DNA from: Coprococcus ammoniilyticus
GTDB lineage: Bacteria > Bacillota > Clostridia > Lachnospirales > Lachnospiraceae
Direction: 5' to 3'
Assembly: GCF_025567345.1 (NCBI RefSeq)
Contig: NZ_JAOQJS010000004.1
Span: forward strand, 124,001-188,000
Length of the DNA: 64,000 nt
Below, one piece after another: positions 9,401-16,107 of this stretch. A program made the translations under genes and the position numbers. Within the stretch, counting starts at the first letter, position 1; every line of letters starts with the position of its first letter. Under the pieces are notes generated by a model that searched no databases, had not been told where the DNA came from, and was given only the letters and a program-made list of their open reading frames with translations.

Positions 9401-9434
9401 TCAGGGCGGCAGTCATGTGGAGATACAGGTGTAA
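6426..9434 (+). CDS. sbcC: Nuclease SbcCD, ATPase subunit C
   Basis: A 1002-aa Rad50/SbcC-type SMC-like ATPase. In order: Walker A GDTGSGKTTIFDGI near residue 40, a long coiled coil, the zinc hook CPVCGSKTHP (C488 and C491), the second coiled-coil arm, the ABC signature TLSGGEAF near residue 905, and Walker B TLFIDEGFGSLD. It partners SbcD in processing hairpins and stalled-fork structures. Start is taken at the ATG pair 6426/6429 behind AGGGGTG. The coiled coil carries a short acidic Asn/Ser-rich insertion around residues 715-750. Confidence 0.95.
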   Translation: MMRPLVLTMEAFGTYIEKTEIDFRKFGKQGLFLISGDTGSGKTTIFDGIMYALYGETSAGSGKNNTGRNGEMLRSDFADPKQLTYAELLFESGGHEYKVWRSPAYERPGYKSMKQAEVRWMEDGQETELKAADIDGKRTAGVIGRVREVLGLTADQFRQVAMIAQGDFKKLLVADTKTRSDIFKTIFDTKIYEYIQNRIAQDCKEAEGVYTELVAKVDRTIEGVELPDETELYKTGLQDLPEHLENRHLAFDDILEELHSLNQIEEKQAKDLHHQIESYTQTNNQYDNWYTAIEKNKRIIGQTYDGYVAHLDAYRQVKQEFVSAEAQNHSMEAQSTEPLMLRQAELQKQADSFVRLNEMEKELLLVEQVCHQAGKKRQDILETKKKLQKQTEELEQIVNPGDTSQVKLEKVQTEKKQIAERMQRLQELEKECLEIDHLEIKKQQMVVDNRSAFEKRNQANANYEEAIRNRNDQICGELAANLQEGTPCPVCGSKTHPEKAHCDGAVVTEEMVKKLRAAFDQADASFRRKENELGSLNGRLEEKRNQTTAAVMEMAAFTIPDQTVQADVLIDEVRKLHVIWEKRTEETEARLRTLEKEHRSYQEHKRQLGELRLQIKELEETEVRVTEEYQEADRSYTAKQAAAAQMRQEIRGDESDILKQLQQVRNEIAEVNRKKTEARDTYNKLAKELSALETNLKRDAEDQNMQYRQEWQLEKDVLSALETDSGEMNTSVNDESVIQKLPDSNQENDFADEQELEKQAGGYGECYTHFCTASTVLLEQISGQIERTIRKKNSVAIRHDAIAERLVKNKAAYSKLKKDYGAYLNIYKRYSKLQDLSQAALGNYKLETYIQEVYFDRIIDNANHRLRQIVCNQFELKRGQKTAGNRGLDLFVLDHRTGKERDVKTLSGGEAFVASLSMALGLADIVSANAAGVRIDTLFIDEGFGSLDSDILEQALNVLAELSESDHLVGIISHVEELKHRIDRQILVTKDHQGGSHVEIQV

Positions 9435-9443
9435 AAAAATATA

Positions 9444-9505
9444 CCCCACTGATCATAGGAAGATATCTGCTTACAGGCATTTGTATGATCAGTGGGGCAT
9501 TTTTT
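9444..9505. terminator. Bidirectional terminator between sbcC and DUF4317 gene
   Basis: CCCCACTGATCATA (9444-9457) pairs with TATGATCAGTGGGG (9484-9497), followed by CATTTTTT on the plus strand. An A-run lies on the other side, serving the convergent gene. Confidence 0.85.
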
Positions 9506-10688
9506 AATATTTTACAGGAATTCCGTTTACGGATACTTCATCTGTGATCTCGATTACGATACATTTCCGTCCATCGATCTCACGGGTCTCTACGAGATCG
9601 GCGCGGTCAGGATTGACCTTGATCACAACCTCCGGAGTCTTTATCTCAAATGATTTTGTACTGGCGATATTATTTGCATAGAGCTGTACTTTTCCCGGAG
9701 CCGGTGCAGGCAGAGTCTCTTCGGAACCTTCGGCAACCGGACGCTGGTTCATGGAAGCAGCAGCGGCGCGATCAAAGTTTGCATCAAAGGTCTGCAGTTT
9801 TTCTTCGGATACTCCCGAGGTTTCCAGAAGATTCTTTAATGAATTCCTGGATAAGGTCAGTGGTTCCGGACTATCCTTTTGTTCCTCGATCATTTCATTC
9901 AGATTCTCATGGATATTTCGTATCACTTCATAATCACAGTCCATTCCGAGTGTATCGGTGATGATCGTCTGGAACGCCTCTTTCTGATTACCGGCAGTTA
10001 CAGGCATTCCCGTTCCGAGAATATAGCGGATAAATTCCTCATGGATTTCCTCCGGCTTCTTCGTATAGTAGAGGACATTATGGATATCGGCTGTCCGGTC
10101 GATAAATGCAGGGAACAGGAAACCGATATCAGGAACATCCACGATCCAGTCACGGATACGGTTGTGGAAGGTGTTCTCCGAATCAAAATAACTAAGTCCT
10201 GCCTTTGACAGATTTACATGGCAGATACAGCACATGATGTATTCGTAGATCTCATCCGAGGCATCATCCATTGTCAGTCCGTCTGTTGTCTTTCCGGGTA
10301 CGTCATATGTATCATGGATCAGCAGGATCAGATAGTTTCCGGTATAGTCATAATTCTCGATTACCTTATCATAGAACTGGTCGATCAGTTCATCATCTTC
10401 TAATTTGCTGTTACGCAGCTTTAACAGAAATTCCTGCGTACCGCCGTCAAATTCCGAATCTGTGGGAAACGGCATCGTGATCAGATTCTTTCCGATCGAG
10501 CCGGACAAGTTCTTCTTAAAAATCTCAAAATATTTAAAAGCTTCCTCCTTCGGCAGAGAGAGAAACGCTTCCTTCATTGTCGCAATTTTACGTCTGTCAC
10601 CATCCACATAGCAGCCGCAGATCTTATCGATCGAACAGGTAGCCTGCGCAAACTGATGCCGGATTTCCAGAACCTCTTTCTTTGTCAT
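9504..10688 (-). CDS. DUF4317-like protein
   Basis: A 394-aa soluble, acidic protein with no signal peptide or membrane segment. It resembles the DUF4317 proteins that are common and uncharacterised in Clostridia (MTKKEVLEIRHQF at the N-terminus, then CSIDKICGCYVDGDRRK). No catalytic motif is evident. The start is the ATG at 10688, 10 nt after AAGGAG; a TTG at 10697 is a closer alternative. Transcribed leftwards, convergent with sbcC and divergent from the two-component system. Function unknown. Confidence 0.7.
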   Translation of the reverse strand: MTKKEVLEIRHQFAQATCSIDKICGCYVDGDRRKIATMKEAFLSLPKEEAFKYFEIFKKNLSGSIGKNLITMPFPTDSEFDGGTQEFLLKLRNSKLEDDELIDQFYDKVIENYDYTGNYLILLIHDTYDVPGKTTDGLTMDDASDEIYEYIMCCICHVNLSKAGLSYFDSENTFHNRIRDWIVDVPDIGFLFPAFIDRTADIHNVLYYTKKPEEIHEEFIRYILGTGMPVTAGNQKEAFQTIITDTLGMDCDYEVIRNIHENLNEMIEEQKDSPEPLTLSRNSLKNLLETSGVSEEKLQTFDANFDRAAAASMNQRPVAEGSEETLPAPAPGKVQLYANNIASTKSFEIKTPEVVIKVNPDRADLVETREIDGRKCIVIEITDEVSVNGIPVKY

Positions 10689-10908
10689 ATGTATCAAACT
10701 CCTTTATAAAAAACTTTAATAGTGCATTATGTGTTTCATGCATTCTATGCATTTGAAAAATCTTAAATAAGCCTAATAAGTGTATCACCTAAAAAAAACA
10801 AAGACAAGAATTGACATCTATAACTTTTAATATTTTACATGGTTAACAATGATATTTAGATTTGTAAAAACAAATGTGTAATAATTATATTGCCATACCA
10901 ATATACAG

Positions 10909-11056
10909 ATAGAAGTGTGGAATGATATATTTCATGTAGCAAACCTATCCGAGTGCCGGTACTTAAGTTGCGTCTTTTGCAACTTTATGTACCGCTGCAT
11001 CGAGGATAGAACGAGAGTGATTTGCGAAATGAAGATATATCATTCCACACTTCTAT
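10909..11056 (+). ncRNA. Structured element B (putative RNA upstream of response regulator)
   Basis: The outer arms 10909-10930 and 11035-11056 pair perfectly over 22 bp, extended by TTCAT/ATGAA. Inside are GCAAA/TTTGC (10939-10943, 11021-11025), CTATCC/GGATAG (10945-10950, 11004-11009), CGGTAC/GTACCG (10957-10962, 10989-10994) and an apical AAGTTGC/GCAACTT hairpin (10965-10985). It shares the unpaired core of element A in the same order and orientation. It ends about 195 nt before the response-regulator start. The rest of the 560-nt intergenic region holds a TTTGT/ACAAA palindrome at 10861-10874 and the repeats listed next. Confidence 0.55.
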
Positions 11057-11065
11057 TGTCCCCAC

Positions 11066-11106
11066 ATCTTAATAAATCTTAAGGATATCCCAAATTGTAT
11101 CTTAAT
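11066..11106. promoter_or_regulatory. ATCTTAA direct repeats upstream of response regulator
   Basis: ATCTTAAT at 11066-11073, ATCTTAAG at 11076-11083 (10 bp on) and ATCTTAAT at 11099-11106. OmpR/PhoB-type regulators bind direct repeats spaced one helical turn apart, so autoregulation is a reasonable inference. No binding data. Confidence 0.3.
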
Positions 11107-11250
11107 GGTAGAAAGCCTTACAATGATACCGTCAAAGAAAGATATGGAAAATATCAGCGGTTTGCTGTATCCTAAAAAGGAATGCGTGGTGCGCACACGT
11201 ACCCGATAAGATACAGACAACGATCATATTTTCGGACGAGGAGAAAAGAA

Positions 11251-11940
11251 ATGTATAATATACTAATTTGCGATGATGAGAAAGATATCGTATCAGCTTT
11301 AAAGATTTACCTGAAAACATCCGGTTATAATATTTATGAAGCTTACAACGGAAAAGAAGCGTTAGAGCAGATCAAAGAGCATGACATCCATTTGGTGTTA
11401 ATGGATATCATGATGCCGGAGATGGATGGGATCACAGCGATGTTAAAGATCCGCGAGGAGACGAATCTGCCGGTTATCCTTCTGACCGCAAAGAGTGAAG
11501 ATACAGATAAGATCCTTGGACTGGAAGTGGGTGCAGATGATTACATTACCAAGCCGTTTAATCCGGTAGAGGTGATCGCCAGAGTGAAATCGCAGCTTCG
11601 AAGATATATGCAGCTTGGAAGCGGACAGATCAAGAAAGATGCAATCGTGATCGGGGGAATTGAGTTGAATGATAATTCCAAGCAGGTTACGGTCGATGGC
11701 GAACTGGTCAGTCTGACACCGACAGAATATGATATTTTAAGACTTCTGATGGAACATCCGGGACAGGTATTTTCACCGAGAGATATTTACAAGGAAGTCT
11801 GGAAAGAAACACCGCTCGGAGCCGAAGGTTCGGTAGCTGTCCATATCCGTCATTTGCGTGAAAAGATAGAGATCAATCCCGGAGAACCAAGATATATCAA
11901 GGTGATCTGGGGCAGAGGTTATAAGATGGAATATCAGTAA
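11251..11940 (+). CDS. OmpR/PhoB-family response regulator
   Basis: A 229-aa two-domain regulator. The receiver domain has the acidic pair in CDDEKD, the phosphoacceptor D52 (LVLMDIMMPEMDG) and the conserved lysine in YITKPFNP. The C-terminal winged helix (LTPTEYDILRLL, then VAVHIRHLREKI and WGRGYKME) binds DNA. The ATG at 11251 follows GAGGAGAAAAGAA. A 29-nt gap leads to the cognate sensor kinase. It resembles VanR/WalR-type regulators, but targets cannot be stated. Confidence 0.92.
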   Translation: MYNILICDDEKDIVSALKIYLKTSGYNIYEAYNGKEALEQIKEHDIHLVLMDIMMPEMDGITAMLKIREETNLPVILLTAKSEDTDKILGLEVGADDYITKPFNPVEVIARVKSQLRRYMQLGSGQIKKDAIVIGGIELNDNSKQVTVDGELVSLTPTEYDILRLLMEHPGQVFSPRDIYKEVWKETPLGAEGSVAVHIRHLREKIEINPGEPRYIKVIWGRGYKMEYQ

Positions 11941-11969
11941 ACCTCTATACAGTCTGACAGGAATGGAGA

Positions 11970-14690
11970 ATGCGAAACATGAATAAGTTAAAAAATAACA
12001 ATCCTTTTAAATTACTGATTTATACGTTATTTTTTATCACCTGTAGCGTTGGATTTATATTGGGTTATGTACTGCTTGATATGTATGAAGCCGGAATATT
12101 TCAGGGCAGATCGGAATCGGAGCTGCGGGCAGAACTGGAAGCGGATTATCAGAGCGAGATGTTGACTACCTGTGTGAATCGTGGTGCCGAGTATATTAGA
12201 AATACTCTGGATATCAGTTACAGTGATGATGAATGGGGAGACTATGAATACGATCCCGATGCTTTGCAGAAAAAGGATATGAATCATGATAATGTTGTCG
12301 ATGCAAGTGATTTTCTGATGCTGTTGTCGGAAAAGGAAAATGCATTTGATAAATATGATCGTACCTATAAAGAGGATTTGGAGAAAATATATGGATATGC
12401 GAAAACAGATCTGTATGTGAGTGTTGGTGATGATTGGGATTCTTCAAAAACGGGTGAATCAAATTCCATTATGCTGGCGCAGACAGATAATCTGCCGGAA
12501 AAAGCATTAGTATATGGAGTTTTAGGAGAGAAAGCAGTTGTCAGTACGACGACCGGTATTCCTACAGGAAAGATTCTGAGATATGATACCTATAAGGAAG
12601 CACAGAGTATCGGTGTGGAAAAAGAAGGAAACAATTATAATTATGTTAACCTGCGTATGCCGGATGAAGCAGCTCTTTCCAGGTCAGAGGTGTCTGATGA
12701 TTATGGAATTGATCTGAGTGATCTGGAGGGAAATACCACAGATACGGAAGCAGAGACGGAAGCCGAAACCAAGAATTCAGGAATATCGGAAGAGTCTGCA
12801 ACATCAGAAGATTCAACAACAATGGAGGAGGAAATAGAGAGTTCCGGTTCATACAATACGCCGGAGGGAGTAACGATTTCTTATAATAGAAATCAGATAG
12901 CGATCACAGCAAACGGAACGACAAAGCAGTACGAGTATTATGCGGAGGATGATATGTATTATCCGATCATAAAAGATGGATATACCGTAATCGTTGGCAA
13001 TTATGCAGGAGACGATATTACGATATATGCTTCCGGTAATTTATATATCGACGGCACATCTGACGTTTCTTCACGTATGAATAAGAGCCTACAGGCGATC
13101 AGCAAGGCTGCTTCGGGAAAGAACAGAATCCTGCTCTTCTTTGGACTTGATTTTGTTTTGTGTATCATATTCATGATCACAAGTATGGTATTATCCGGTA
13201 AAGACGGTGTTGTAAGAAAAACAGAAAAGGTTCCGGTTGAAATTATATTGACTGGAATAGTCGTTTTGATAAGTCTGTTGATTGCTTTTGCACAGAATAT
13301 CAGTTATTCCTTATCATATGCTTATTATAGTTACAGCGGTACAGACCGGCTTCATTATTTTATTGATAGCAATATTACAGGACATGATATTGAGACTATT
13401 GTATGTCTGATCGGTTTGGGTTGTATCTGTACGGTCGGACTTTTACTGATCAACAATCTGATCGCAAGAGTCAAACAGTCGAATCTGCTTAATACATCAT
13501 GGATTGTCAGACTGGGTCGCAAACTATTTGGAAAATCGGGAAAGATAACCGCATTTTTCCGGTATGTATTCAGCAAGGTTCCATTTATAATAAAAGCGTT
13601 CCTTTTGTATATCGTAATTACGATCGTTGAAATTATAGTAGCATTGCTTGTTTTTAATGCTGTATATATAAATGAAGCTGGATTTATTGTATTAATGCTG
13701 TTGAAGATCATCTGTGCAATTGCCTATATGGCATTTGTCTGTATGATGCAGGAGCTTTTCCAGGGTGGTGACAAGCTTGCAAAGGGCGAGTATGGTCATA
13801 AGGTAAATACAAGATTCATGTTTGGAAAGTTCAAAGAACATGGCGAGAATCTGAATCATATCAATGAAGGTGTCCAGCTTGCGGTAGATGACCGGATGAA
13901 AAGTGAACGGATGAAGACGGAGCTTATCACGAATGTATCGCATGATATCAAGACACCGCTTACTTCTATTATTAACTATGTCGATCTGCTTCAGAAGGAG
14001 GATATTGAAAAAGAACCTGAGGCTTCTTATATAGAAGTAATAGCAAGGCAGTCAGCAAGGTTAAAAAAACTGATCGTGGATCTTGTGGATGCTTCTAAGG
14101 CATCGACCGGAAATGTAAAGGTAGAGCTTGTAAACATGGATGCGAATATGATCGCAGAACAGGCATCCGGTGAATATATTGACAAATTGATGCAGAAGAA
14201 CATCACGCTGGTAACGAATCTCGCAAAGGATCGCGCAGGGATCGAAGCAGATGGCAGACACCTCTGGAGAGTATTTGATAATCTATTAAATAATGCATTC
14301 AAATATACGATGCCGGGGACTCGGTTATATGTAAATACTTATATAACCGATGAAGATGGAAATGTGATCCGTGATCTTAAAAAGAGCATCAAAGAACCTG
14401 CGAAGGTATGTATAGAGTTCAAGAACATATCAGAAGCACCGCTGAATATTTCAAGTGATGAACTGATGGAACGCTTTGTAAGAGGTGACAGTTCCAGAAA
14501 TACAGAGGGAAGCGGACTCGGCTTATCCATTACAAGAAGCCTGTGTCAGCTTCAACATGCGGATTTTAACATTGTGATCGATGGAGATCTGTTTAAGGCT
14601 GTGATTACATTTGCATACTGTAAAGAACCACAGGAAGATCAGGATGTGGATCAGACAGAAGCTGCAGAAGCCATAGATATTGAACAGTAG
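11970..14690 (+). CDS. Sensor histidine kinase with large extracellular domain
   Basis: 906 aa. A first membrane helix (about 13-37) is followed by a ~345-residue extracellular region, then five or so hydrophobic segments (about 385-600). After these come a cytosolic linker, a dimerisation/phosphorylation domain with H658 (NVSHDIKTPLTSI), and an ATPase domain with LLNNAFKYT and GSGLGLSI. The extracellular part includes a dockerin/EF-hand-like loop, D103-x-N105-x-D107-x-x-x-D111-x-x-D114, and a Glu/Thr/Ser-rich linker. It pairs with the regulator just upstream. The start may be the ATG at 11970 or 11979. Ligand unknown; the loop suggests calcium binding. Confidence 0.88.
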   Translation: MRNMNKLKNNNPFKLLIYTLFFITCSVGFILGYVLLDMYEAGIFQGRSESELRAELEADYQSEMLTTCVNRGAEYIRNTLDISYSDDEWGDYEYDPDALQKKDMNHDNVVDASDFLMLLSEKENAFDKYDRTYKEDLEKIYGYAKTDLYVSVGDDWDSSKTGESNSIMLAQTDNLPEKALVYGVLGEKAVVSTTTGIPTGKILRYDTYKEAQSIGVEKEGNNYNYVNLRMPDEAALSRSEVSDDYGIDLSDLEGNTTDTEAETEAETKNSGISEESATSEDSTTMEEEIESSGSYNTPEGVTISYNRNQIAITANGTTKQYEYYAEDDMYYPIIKDGYTVIVGNYAGDDITIYASGNLYIDGTSDVSSRMNKSLQAISKAASGKNRILLFFGLDFVLCIIFMITSMVLSGKDGVVRKTEKVPVEIILTGIVVLISLLIAFAQNISYSLSYAYYSYSGTDRLHYFIDSNITGHDIETIVCLIGLGCICTVGLLLINNLIARVKQSNLLNTSWIVRLGRKLFGKSGKITAFFRYVFSKVPFIIKAFLLYIVITIVEIIVALLVFNAVYINEAGFIVLMLLKIICAIAYMAFVCMMQELFQGGDKLAKGEYGHKVNTRFMFGKFKEHGENLNHINEGVQLAVDDRMKSERMKTELITNVSHDIKTPLTSIINYVDLLQKEDIEKEPEASYIEVIARQSARLKKLIVDLVDASKASTGNVKVELVNMDANMIAEQASGEYIDKLMQKNITLVTNLAKDRAGIEADGRHLWRVFDNLLNNAFKYTMPGTRLYVNTYITDEDGNVIRDLKKSIKEPAKVCIEFKNISEAPLNISSDELMERFVRGDSSRNTEGSGLGLSITRSLCQLQHADFNIVIDGDLFKAVITFAYCKEPQEDQDVDQTEAAEAIDIEQ

Positions 14691-14743
14691 TCACCGGGAT
14701 TCGGAAAAAACAGTTATTTGTTCACAAAATATATAAATAATTA

Positions 14744-14775
14744 TTGACAACTAACGAATGTTAGAATATACTAAC
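14744..14775 (+). promoter_or_regulatory. Promoter and overlapping palindromic operator of Fur-like gene
   Basis: TTGACA (14744-14749), a 17-nt spacer, TATACT (14767-14772). The spacer holds CTAACGAATGTTAG, and an overlapping palindrome GTTAGAATATACTAAC covers the -10 box. This gives three alternating half sites (CTAAC, GTTAG, CTAAC), as expected for a repressor operator. Fur-family autoregulation is inferred. Confidence 0.6.
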
Positions 14776-14827
14776 CAACATAAGAACGTAGTAGTTATAT
14801 TTATTGATATAAAAATGGAGGAATAAA

Positions 14828-15130
14828 ATGATTGTTCAGGAAATCCGTAATGACAATGTGTTTGGTTATGTAAGATATCAGGGAGAACCAAACCGGAAGG
14901 ATGCAGTGATCGAGAAGCTTAGAAAACAGGGATTTCGCATTACAAAACAGAGATGCATTCTGTTAGATATTATTCTGGATGAAGACTGTTCTTCTTGTAA
15001 GGAAATATATTACAAGGCTGTCAAAAGAGATGACAGCATAGGAATCGCAACGGTATACAGAATGGTGAACACTCTGGAAGACATAGGTGTGATCAGCAGA
15101 AAGAATATGTACAAGGTTGCGTGTTTCTAA
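14828..15130 (+). CDS. Fur-family-like regulator, DNA-binding domain only
   Basis: A 100-aa protein whose residues 23-95 match the winged-helix domain of Fur/Zur/PerR regulators (KLRKQGFRITKQRCILLDII, SCKEIYYKAVKRD, GIATVYRMVNTLEDIGVI). It stops just after the wing (MYKVACF). The C-terminal dimerisation domain with its His-rich and CxxC metal sites, normally another 50-60 residues, is missing. Only about 65 nt separate the stop from a strong terminator, so there is no room for a frameshifted remainder. It may bind DNA without metal control, or be a stable truncation. A ribosome site (TGGAGGAATAA) and a good promoter precede it, so it looks expressed. Confidence 0.75.
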   Translation: MIVQEIRNDNVFGYVRYQGEPNRKDAVIEKLRKQGFRITKQRCILLDIILDEDCSSCKEIYYKAVKRDDSIGIATVYRMVNTLEDIGVISRKNMYKVACF

Positions 15131-15194
15131 AAATGGGATCATCCCCCACCGGAATGTACACTCAGGTGTAAAAACACATACAAACATACAAACG

Positions 15195-15225
15195 GGACAT
15201 CCACAATGGCGTGGATGTCCTTTTT
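15195..15225 (+). terminator. Terminator of the Fur-like gene
   Basis: GGACATCCAC (15195-15204) pairs with GTGGATGTCC (15211-15220) around a 6-nt loop, followed by TTTTTA. Confidence 0.9.
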
Positions 15226-15272
15226 ATATGGTAAAGATAAAATTAAGGGGTACGTTGCTTGTTTTTTTAAAA

Positions 15273-15489
15273 GTCTGGAATTTCAGAATGGTATGGCGCT
15301 GTATATAAACAACATCGACGTTTGTGTAGTTTCGTTTATGAGACTTGCACTAGCTGTCAGCACCAAGCCCTTGTTTGAACCCATAAGGGTGAGTTAGGGC
15401 GACTGCTGACAAATCGGCGTGCGAGTCGAATAGAAACGCAGCAGGTCGTGTGTTTATATACAGCGCCATACCATCTTGAAGTTCCAGAC
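15273..15489 (+). ncRNA. Element C: 217-nt rod-like structured RNA candidate
   Basis: The arms 15273-15311 and 15451-15489 pair along 39 positions with one wobble and a two-base mismatch. Further in are CGAC/GTCG, GTTTC/GAAAC (15329-15333, 15433-15437), GACTTGCAC/GTGCGAGTC (15342-15350, 15419-15427), TGTCAGCA/TGCTGACA (15355-15362, 15404-15411), GCCCT/AGGGC and an apical ACCC-ATAA-GGGT hairpin. The unit lies between the terminator of the Fur-like gene and its own terminator, as expected for a small RNA gene. 6S RNA has a comparable length and rod shape, but I cannot confirm this. The rest of the 513-nt gap to mraZ holds only the two terminators and the mraZ control region. Confidence 0.45.
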
Positions 15490-15507
15490 ATTACATGAAA
15501 AATTAAG

Positions 15508-15551
15508 GCAATCGCAAATGTGAATTTTTCATATTTGTGGTTGCTTTTTTT
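15508..15551 (+). terminator. Terminator downstream of element C
   Basis: A 15-bp stem (15508-15522 with 15530-15544, including G-U pairs), a 7-nt loop and a seven-base T-run. It could end element C. The T-run overlaps the proposed -35 region of mraZ. Confidence 0.85.
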
Positions 15552-15628
15552 AGTTAAGTAGTATAGAATTACCCTATAAGTGGAGTGAAGTGGTGGATTA
15601 GTGCCACAAAGTGGAGGAAATGAGTCGA
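15541..15628 (+). promoter_or_regulatory. mraZ promoter and 10-bp-spaced MraZ boxes
   Basis: A possible promoter is TTGCTT (15541-15546), 17 nt, TAGAAT (15564-15569). Just downstream, AAGTGG (15579), AAGTGG (15589), TAGTGC (15599), AAGTGG (15609) and a weak AATGAG (15619) recur at exactly 10-bp steps. MraZ is known to autoregulate through short GTG-containing direct repeats spaced 10 bp apart, bound by its ring-shaped oligomer. The layout fits that model. Confidence 0.65.
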
Positions 15629-15643
15629 AAGAAGGTGGAATAA

Positions 15644-16090
15644 GTGTCCAAGTGTTTAACAGGTGAATATGAACACAGATTAGATACCAAAGGGCGACTT
15701 ATCATGCCATCCAAGCTTAGAGAGGAACTCGGCTGCACCTTCATGATCACAAAAGGTCTGGACAATTGTCTGTACGTTTATCCAAATGATGAATGGCAGC
15801 AGTTTGCGGACAAGTTGAACCAGCTTCCGATGACGAATAAGAGTGCAAGACAGTTCAAGCGTTTCTTCAACTCAGGAGCAGTAAAGTGCGAAACAGATGC
15901 ACAAGGACGAGTGATCATTCCACAGACACTTCGTACATTTGCCAACATCGAAAAAGATGTTGTCATTATAGGTAACGGAGAGAAAGCAGAAATCTGGAAT
16001 AAGGAAGCATGGGACGAGATCAATAATGAAGAATCCCTGAACATGGATGAGATTGCAGACAAGCTGGATGAACTGGATTTCAGAATATAA
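15644..16090 (+). CDS. mraZ: Transcriptional regulator MraZ
   Basis: A 148-aa protein with two SpoVT/AbrB-type half domains, each with a DxxGR signature (HRLDTKGRLIMPSKLR near residue 11 and ETDAQGRVIIPQTLR near residue 85). MraZ heads the dcw cluster in most bacteria and represses it. The start is a GTG at 15644, spaced from GGTGGA; the N-terminus SKCLTGEYEH agrees with the family. The 10-bp-spaced boxes upstream are its likely operator. Confidence 0.95.
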   Translation: MSKCLTGEYEHRLDTKGRLIMPSKLREELGCTFMITKGLDNCLYVYPNDEWQQFADKLNQLPMTNKSARQFKRFFNSGAVKCETDAQGRVIIPQTLRTFANIEKDVVIIGNGEKAEIWNKEAWDEINNEESLNMDEIADKLDELDFRI

Positions 16091-16107
16091 GGACAGAAGT
16101 GGTAGTT

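Noticed and set aside
15117..15397. Short frames between the Fur-like gene and mraZ
   Set aside because: They run through a terminator and the arm of element C, with no ribosome sites.
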